NCBI RefSeq assembly: GCF_003688995.1
Contig: NZ_PENI01000058.1
Location: 1-36,039 of the forward strand
DNA: 36,039 nucleotides
From: Streptomyces shenzhenensis
Lineage (GTDB): Bacteria > Actinomycetota > Actinomycetes > Streptomycetales > Streptomycetaceae
Direction of reading: 5' to 3'
This document shows positions 32,084-36,039 of this stretch, one piece after another. Position 1 is the stretch's first letter. Each line of letters starts with the position of its first letter. The notes below the pieces were generated by a model that was not told the DNA's origin, did no database searches, and saw only the letters and a program-made list of their open reading frames with translations. Both the position numbers and the translations under genes were made by a program.

Positions 32084-32824
32084 GTGACCCCCACCCCCGA
32101 CGACGAGTTCAAGATCGAACTGCGCAGCGACGTCACCGTCGAACTGGTCAAACACAGTGCAGCGGACTCCGACGTGCTGTTCGCGGCCCGTGTCTCCACA
32201 GCCGGGGAGCAGTCCCTGGACGAGCTGAACAAGGACCCCGAGCGCTCCAAGGGCCTGATCAACTTCCTCATGCGCGACCGGCACGGCAGCCCGTTCGAGC
32301 ACAACTCGATGACCTTCTTCATCAGCGCCCCGATCTTCGTGTTCCGCGAGTTCATGCGGCACCGGGTGGGCTGGTCCTACAACGAGGAGTCCGGCCGCTA
32401 CCGCGAGCTGCAGCCGGTGTTCTATGTGCCGGGCGCGGCGCGCAAGCTGGTCCAGCAGGGGCGGCCGGGCAAGTACGTGTTCGTCGAGGGCTCACCCGAG
32501 CAGCACGAGCTGACGGCGCGCTCCATGGAGGAGTCGTACCGCCAGGCGTACCGGACCTATCAGCAGATGCTCGCCCAGGGGATCGCCCGCGAGGTGGCCC
32601 GGTCCGTGCTCCCGGTCGGCCTCTACTCCTCGATGTACGCCACCTGCAACGCCCGGTCCCTGATGCACTTCCTCGGCCTGCGCACCCAGCACGAGCTGGC
32701 CAAGGTGCCGTCCTTCCCGCAGCGGGAGATCGAGATGGTCGGCGAGCAGATGGAGGCCGCCTGGGCCGAGCTCATGCCGCTCACCCATGCCGCCTTCAAC
32801 GCCAACGGCCGCGTCGCCCCCTGA
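32084..32824 (+). CDS. thyX: Flavin-dependent thymidylate synthase ThyX
   Basis: This 246-residue enzyme makes dTMP from dUMP with FAD, NADPH and methylene-tetrahydrofolate, replacing ThyA. The family signature RHRVGWSYNEESGRY is at 92-106 (pattern RHRxxSxNExSxRY with streptomycete spacing). Other blocks are ARVSTAGEQ, RHGSPFEHNSMTFFISAPIFVFREFMRH and LPVGLYSSMYATCNARSLMHFLGLR. The start is GTG at 32084 with GGGAAGGA about 11 nt upstream; ATG at 32063 in the same frame lacks a ribosome-binding site. It is the first gene of a thyX-dapA-rnj group on this strand. Confidence 0.97.
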   Translation: MTPTPDDEFKIELRSDVTVELVKHSAADSDVLFAARVSTAGEQSLDELNKDPERSKGLINFLMRDRHGSPFEHNSMTFFISAPIFVFREFMRHRVGWSYNEESGRYRELQPVFYVPGAARKLVQQGRPGKYVFVEGSPEQHELTARSMEESYRQAYRTYQQMLAQGIAREVARSVLPVGLYSSMYATCNARSLMHFLGLRTQHELAKVPSFPQREIEMVGEQMEAAWAELMPLTHAAFNANGRVAP

Positions 32825-32868
32825 CGAGACCGCACGCAGGTACGGATCAGCCTCGCGAAGTGTCCGTA

Positions 32869-32898
32869 TTGCGGCATTTATAGAAGTTCATCTAGCCT
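32869..32898 (+). promoter_or_regulatory. Possible promoter between thyX and dapA
   Basis: TTGCGG (32869-32874) and TAGCCT (32893-32898) are 18 nt apart inside an unusually AT-rich island (CATTTATAGAAGTTCATC) for this DNA. Transcription from it would run straight into the hairpin at 32910-32947. Confidence 0.45.
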
Positions 32899-32909
32899 GA
32901 TCAAACGGA

Positions 32910-32947
32910 CCCGGCACTGCTTGAACCCCCGAGCAGGCAGTGCCGGG
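32910..32947 (+). terminator. Hairpin between thyX and dapA
   Basis: A perfect 11-bp stem (CCCGGCACTGC at 32910-32920 and its complement at 32937-32947) around a 16-nt loop. It may terminate thyX or, given the promoter-like sequence just upstream, be a leader structure. Confidence 0.65.
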
Positions 32948-33007
32948 CTCCGCATTTGTCCGGACTTTCCCGGCACCCCTAGGGCAGACCGCGCAGTGAG
33001 CAGCGAG

Positions 33008-33013
33008 TAGCGT
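33008..33013 (+). promoter_or_regulatory. -10 element for a probably leaderless dapA mRNA
   Basis: TAGCGT lies 7 nt before the dapA ATG at 33021, and no Shine-Dalgarno sequence precedes the ATG. This is the spacing expected when transcription starts at the A of the start codon. A -35 match is poor (GCAGAC at 32984-32989). Confidence 0.45.
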
Positions 33014-33020
33014 GGTACCC

Positions 33021-33920
33021 ATGGCTCCGACCTCCACTCCGCAGACCCCCTTCGGGCGGGTCCTCACCGCCATGGTCACGCCCTTCACGGCGGACGGCGC
33101 ACTCGACCTCGACGGCGCCCAGCGGCTCGCCACCCACCTGGTGGACGCAGGCAACGACGGCCTGATCGTCAACGGCACCACCGGCGAGTCCCCCACCACG
33201 AGCGATGCGGAGAAATCGGACCTCGTACGAGCCGTGGTCGAGGCGGTCGGCGACCGCGCCCATGTCGTGGCCGGCGTCGGCACCAACGACACCCACCACA
33301 GCACCGAGCTGGCCCGCGCCGCGGAGAAGGCGGGCGCACACGGCCTCCTGGTCGTCACCCCGTACTACAACAAGCCCCCGCAGGAGGGCCTGTACCGGCA
33401 CTTCAGCGCCGTCGCCGACGCCGCCGGGCTGCCGGTCATGCTGTACGACATCCCCGGCCGCAGCGGCGTCCCGATCAACACGGAGACCCTGGTCCGCCTC
33501 GCCGAGCACCCGAGGATCGTCGCCAACAAGGACGCCAAGGGCGACCTAGGCCGCGCCGGCTGGGCCATCGCCCAGTCCGGTCTCGCCTGGTACTCCGGCG
33601 ACGACATGCTCAACCTGCCGCTGCTCTCCGTCGGCGCGGTCGGCTTCGTCTCGGTCGTCGGCCATGTGGTCACCCCGGACCTGCGCGCCCTGGTCGAGGC
33701 CTTCATCTCCGGCGACGTCCACAAGGCCACCGAGATCCACCAGAAGCTGCTCCCGGTCTACACCGGCATGTTCCGCACCCAGGGCGTCATGACGGCCAAG
33801 GCCGCGCTCGCCCTCCAGGGACTGCCCGCCGGACCGTTGCGTGCACCCATGGTCGACTGCACGCCCGAAGAGATCGCCCAGCTCAAGATCGATCTTGCCG
33901 CCGGCGGGGTACAGCTCTAA
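33021..33920 (+). CDS. dapA: 4-hydroxy-tetrahydrodipicolinate synthase
   Basis: This 299-residue (beta/alpha)8 aldolase condenses pyruvate and aspartate semialdehyde, the first committed step to diaminopimelate and lysine. The substrate loop is GTTGES (52-57), with VVTPYYNKP at 111-119, catalytic Tyr142 in LYDIPGRSGV, and the Schiff-base Lys at 170 in VANKDAKGDL. Length is normal. The start is ATG at 33021; the open frame begins at GTG 33012, but that codon overlaps the -10-like hexamer. Neither start has a good ribosome-binding site, in contrast to its neighbours. It works with dapB upstream and precedes rnj. Confidence 0.97.
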   Translation: MAPTSTPQTPFGRVLTAMVTPFTADGALDLDGAQRLATHLVDAGNDGLIVNGTTGESPTTSDAEKSDLVRAVVEAVGDRAHVVAGVGTNDTHHSTELARAAEKAGAHGLLVVTPYYNKPPQEGLYRHFSAVADAAGLPVMLYDIPGRSGVPINTETLVRLAEHPRIVANKDAKGDLGRAGWAIAQSGLAWYSGDDMLNLPLLSVGAVGFVSVVGHVVTPDLRALVEAFISGDVHKATEIHQKLLPVYTGMFRTQGVMTAKAALALQGLPAGPLRAPMVDCTPEEIAQLKIDLAAGGVQL

Positions 33921-34010
33921 CACCAGACTTGGCACCACCCGGGCTTCACAACTGAATAGGCGGGCCACCGGTGCCCGCATCCACAACGACAACTGCTTCT
34001 GCACGAACGT

Positions 34011-34049
34011 CACGCGCGCCACGTGCCCTACCGGTACGTGGCGCGCGTG
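34011..34049 (+). promoter_or_regulatory. 17-bp hairpin touching the rnj ribosome-binding site
   Basis: CACGCGCGCCACGT (34011-34024) pairs perfectly with 34036-34049, and three more inner pairs (one G-T) close a 5-nt loop CTACC. The Shine-Dalgarno sequence GAGGAGA begins about 3 nt after the stem. It may act as the dapA terminator, as a leader element controlling rnj, or as both. Confidence 0.7.
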
Positions 34050-34063
34050 GTGAGGAGAGTCTT

Positions 34064-35749
34064 TTGAGTCATCCGCATCCTGAACTCGGCTCGCCCCCGC
34101 CGCTTCCCGAAGGCGGCCTGCGGGTCACCCCGCTCGGCGGTCTCGGTGAGATCGGCCGGAACATGACGGTCTTCGAGTACGGCGGCCGCCTGCTGATCGT
34201 CGACTGCGGAGTGCTCTTCCCCGAGGAGGAGCAGCCCGGAATCGACCTGATCCTGCCGGACTTCTCGTCGATCAGAGACCGCCTCGACGACATCGAGGGC
34301 ATCGTCCTCACCCACGGTCACGAGGACCACATCGGCGGAGTGCCGTTCCTCCTCAGGGAGAAGCCGGACATCCCGCTGATCGGCTCCAAGCTCACCCTCG
34401 CCCTGATCGAGGCGAAGCTCCAGGAGCACCGCATCCGCCCGTACACCCTCGAGGTCGCGGAGGGCAACCGCGAGCGCATCGGCCCCTTCGACTGCGAGTT
34501 CGTCGCGGTCAACCACTCCATCCCCGACGCCCTCGCGGTCGCGATCCGCACCCCCGCCGGCATGGTGGTGCACACGGGCGACTTCAAGATGGACCAGCTG
34601 CCGCTGGACAATCGCCTCACCGATCTACACGCGTTCGCACGGCTGAGCGAGGAGGGCATCGACCTCCTCCTCGCCGACTCCACCAACGCCGAGGTCCCCG
34701 GCTTCACCCCGCACGAGCGGGACATCTCCAACGTCCTGCGCCAGGTCTTCGCGAGCGCCCGCAAGCGGATCATCGTGGCCAGCTTCGCCAGCCACGTCCA
34801 CCGCATCCAGCAGATCCTGGACGCGGCGCACGAGTACGGCCGCCGGGTCGCCTTCGTCGGCCGCTCGATGGTCCGCAACATGGGCATCGCCCGCGACCTG
34901 GGCTATCTGAAGGTCCCGCCGGGTCTGGTGGTGGACGTCAAGACGCTCGACGACCTGCCGGACGGCGACGTGGTCCTGGTCTGCACGGGCTCCCAGGGCG
35001 AACCGATGGCCGCCCTGTCCCGGATGGCCAACCGGGACCACCAGATCCGCATCGTCGACGGCGACACGGTCATCCTGGCCTCGTCCCTCATCCCGGGCAA
35101 CGAGAACGCCGTCTACCGCGTGATCAACGGCCTGACCCGCTGGGGCGCCAACGTTGTCCACAAGGGCAACGCCAAGGTGCATGTCTCCGGCCACGCGTCC
35201 GCGGGCGAGCTGCTGTACTTCTACAACATCTGCCGCCCGAAGAACCTCATGCCGGTGCACGGCGAATGGCGCCACCTGCGGGCCAACGCCGAGCTGGGCG
35301 CCCTCACCGGCGTCCCGCACGACCGGATCGTCATCGCCGAGGACGGCGTCGTCGTCGACCTCGTCGAGGGCAAGGCGAAGATCTGCGGCAAGGTCCAGGC
35401 CGGCTATGTGTACGTCGACGGCCTCTCGGTCGGCGACGTCGGCGAGCCCGCGCTGAAGGACCGCAAGATCCTCGGCGACGAGGGCATCATCTCGGTCTTC
35501 GTGGTGGTGGACTCGTCCACGGGCAAGATCACGGGCGGCCCGTACGTCCAGGCTCGCGGCTCCGGCATCGAGGACTCCGCCTTCGCGGACGTCCTCCCGA
35601 AGATCACGGAAGCGCTGGAGCGGTCGGCCCAGGACGGCGTCGTGGAACCCCACCAGCTGCAACAACTCGTCCGCCGCACCCTGGGCAAGTGGGTCTCGGA
35701 CAACTATCGGCGCAGGCCGATGATCCTCCCCGTCGTCGTGGAGGTCTGA
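34064..35749 (+). CDS. rnj: Ribonuclease J
   Basis: This 561-residue metallo-beta-lactamase/beta-CASP ribonuclease has endo- and 5'-3' exonuclease roles in mRNA decay and rRNA processing. The zinc motif HGHEDH is at 84-89; further blocks are NHSIPDALAVAI, HTGDFKMDQLP and LLADSTNAEVPGF. The beta-CASP domain follows (IIVASFASHVHRIQQILDAAHEYGRRVAFVGRSM, VLVCTGSQGEPMAAL), then VHVSGHAS and the C-terminal domain. The start is TTG at 34064, giving a protein beginning MSHPHPEL, with GAGGAGA six bases upstream; the open frame upstream covers the leader hairpin and is not coding. A possible promoter is TTGGCA (33929) with TGAATA (33953). An 18-bp terminator follows. Confidence 0.97.
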   Translation: MSHPHPELGSPPPLPEGGLRVTPLGGLGEIGRNMTVFEYGGRLLIVDCGVLFPEEEQPGIDLILPDFSSIRDRLDDIEGIVLTHGHEDHIGGVPFLLREKPDIPLIGSKLTLALIEAKLQEHRIRPYTLEVAEGNRERIGPFDCEFVAVNHSIPDALAVAIRTPAGMVVHTGDFKMDQLPLDNRLTDLHAFARLSEEGIDLLLADSTNAEVPGFTPHERDISNVLRQVFASARKRIIVASFASHVHRIQQILDAAHEYGRRVAFVGRSMVRNMGIARDLGYLKVPPGLVVDVKTLDDLPDGDVVLVCTGSQGEPMAALSRMANRDHQIRIVDGDTVILASSLIPGNENAVYRVINGLTRWGANVVHKGNAKVHVSGHASAGELLYFYNICRPKNLMPVHGEWRHLRANAELGALTGVPHDRIVIAEDGVVVDLVEGKAKICGKVQAGYVYVDGLSVGDVGEPALKDRKILGDEGIISVFVVVDSSTGKITGGPYVQARGSGIEDSAFADVLPKITEALERSAQDGVVEPHQLQQLVRRTLGKWVSDNYRRRPMILPVVVEV

Positions 35750-35780
35750 CCCGCGGACGCTCCCACGTCCGTGTGAACCC

Positions 35781-35820
35781 GGAGCGGGGTGCCTCGATTT
35801 GCATCGAGGCACCCCGCTCC
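35781..35820 (+). terminator. Very strong terminator after rnj
   Basis: A perfect 18-bp stem (35781-35798 with 35803-35820) with the 4-nt loop TTGC starts 32 nt after the rnj stop. It separates rnj from the rRNA promoter region. Confidence 0.92.
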
Positions 35821-36039
35821 AGTACGTTTACGGCTCCGCCAGAGAGGGAAGCCCAGCCGCTTCATGTGTGCTGAGCCCTGCCCGATCGGGGCGGAAAATC
35901 CGACTCAGAATCTCTGATAAAGTCGGGTCTGCCGGAAAGGGAAACGCGAGAGCGGGAACCTGGAAAGCACCGAGGAAATCGGATCGGAACAAGATCTGAT
36001 AGAGTCGGAAACACCGAAAGGGAAGCGCCCGGAGGAAAG
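35821..36039 (+). promoter_or_regulatory. Promoter/leader region of a ribosomal RNA operon
   Basis: The AT- and purine-rich sequence departs sharply from the coding DNA. TCTGATAAAGTCGG (35913-35926) and TCTGATAGAGTCGG (35995-36008) are near copies 82 nt apart. Each carries a TAAAGT or TAGAGT -10-like hexamer and is followed by a GGAAA/GAAAGGGAA-rich segment. Sequence of this kind (ending GAAAGGGAAGCGCCCGGAGGAAAG) precedes 16S rRNA genes in Streptomyces, as I recall it. No 16S sequence is reached before the window ends. No TTGACA-type -35 is obvious. Confidence 0.7.
35913..36039 (+). repeat. 82-bp-period imperfect tandem repeat upstream of the rRNA operon
   Basis: The unit starting at 35913 is repeated from 35995 (TCTGATARAGTCGG, then CCGGAAAGGGAAACGC against CCGAAAGGGAAGCGC). 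The second copy is cut by the window end. It probably represents duplicated promoters. Confidence 0.7.

Noticed and set aside
1..36039. CRISPR arrays, intact insertion sequences, tRNA genes
   Set aside because: No regularly spaced repeats, no intact transposase with terminal inverted repeats, and no cloverleaf-like sequence were found by eye on either strand.

Overview
The window is about 36 kb of very GC-rich chromosomal DNA that reads as Streptomyces. GTG and TTG starts are common, codon third positions are almost all G or C, and the genes are typically streptomycete: a short NusA, a 1025-residue IF2 with a Gly/Pro/Arg-rich N-terminus, RNase J, ThyX and a DUF397 protein. These calls come from reading translated sequence; no database search was run.

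Layout. (1) 1-6431: the 3' end of ispG, two GNAT acetyltransferases and proS on the + strand, then three minus-strand genes (an aminoglycoside-phosphotransferase-like protein with degraded catalytic residues, a small DUF4439 ferritin-like protein and a twin-arginine lipoprotein). (2) 6572-13868: the translation and transcription cluster rimP-nusA-ylxR-infB-ylxP(DUF503)-rbfA-truB. (3) 14112-17738: a 1208-residue protein joining a serine-protease-like domain without its Ser to a degenerate P-loop NTPase and an alpha-helical repeat tail, followed by ribF. (4) 18857-21058: a decayed accessory patch with a serine-recombinase fragment, an apparently intact alpha/beta hydrolase, broken LysE-type exporter and LysR-type regulator genes, and a short fragment that may come from a transposase. 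(5) 21059-25127: a 1018-residue Pro-rich protein with a MinD/ParA-type ATPase domain (EspI-like, type VII secretion associated), a gene-poor stretch and a DUF397 gene. No type VII core genes are present. (6) 25391-35749: rpsO-pnp-M16 peptidase-dapB-small membrane protein, two minus-strand membrane proteins, then thyX, dapA and rnj. (7) 35781-36039: a very strong terminator and then tandem promoter/leader repeats of what looks like a ribosomal RNA operon whose 16S gene lies just beyond the window.

The core genes follow an order also known from Bacillus (rimP-nusA-ylxR-infB-ylxP-rbfA-truB-ribF-rpsO-pnp-M16 peptidase-dap-rnj). They link ribosome maturation, translation initiation, tRNA and flavin metabolism, RNA decay and lysine/diaminopimelate synthesis. 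Accessory DNA interrupts this order only between truB and rpsO.

The most unusual signals are: three tandem, ATGA-overlapping mini-ORFs directly upstream of infB; a 17-bp hairpin abutting the ribosome-binding site of RNase J; two enzyme families represented by members that have lost catalytic residues; an orphan EspI-like ATPase; and a scrambled LysE/LysR remnant with transposon debris.
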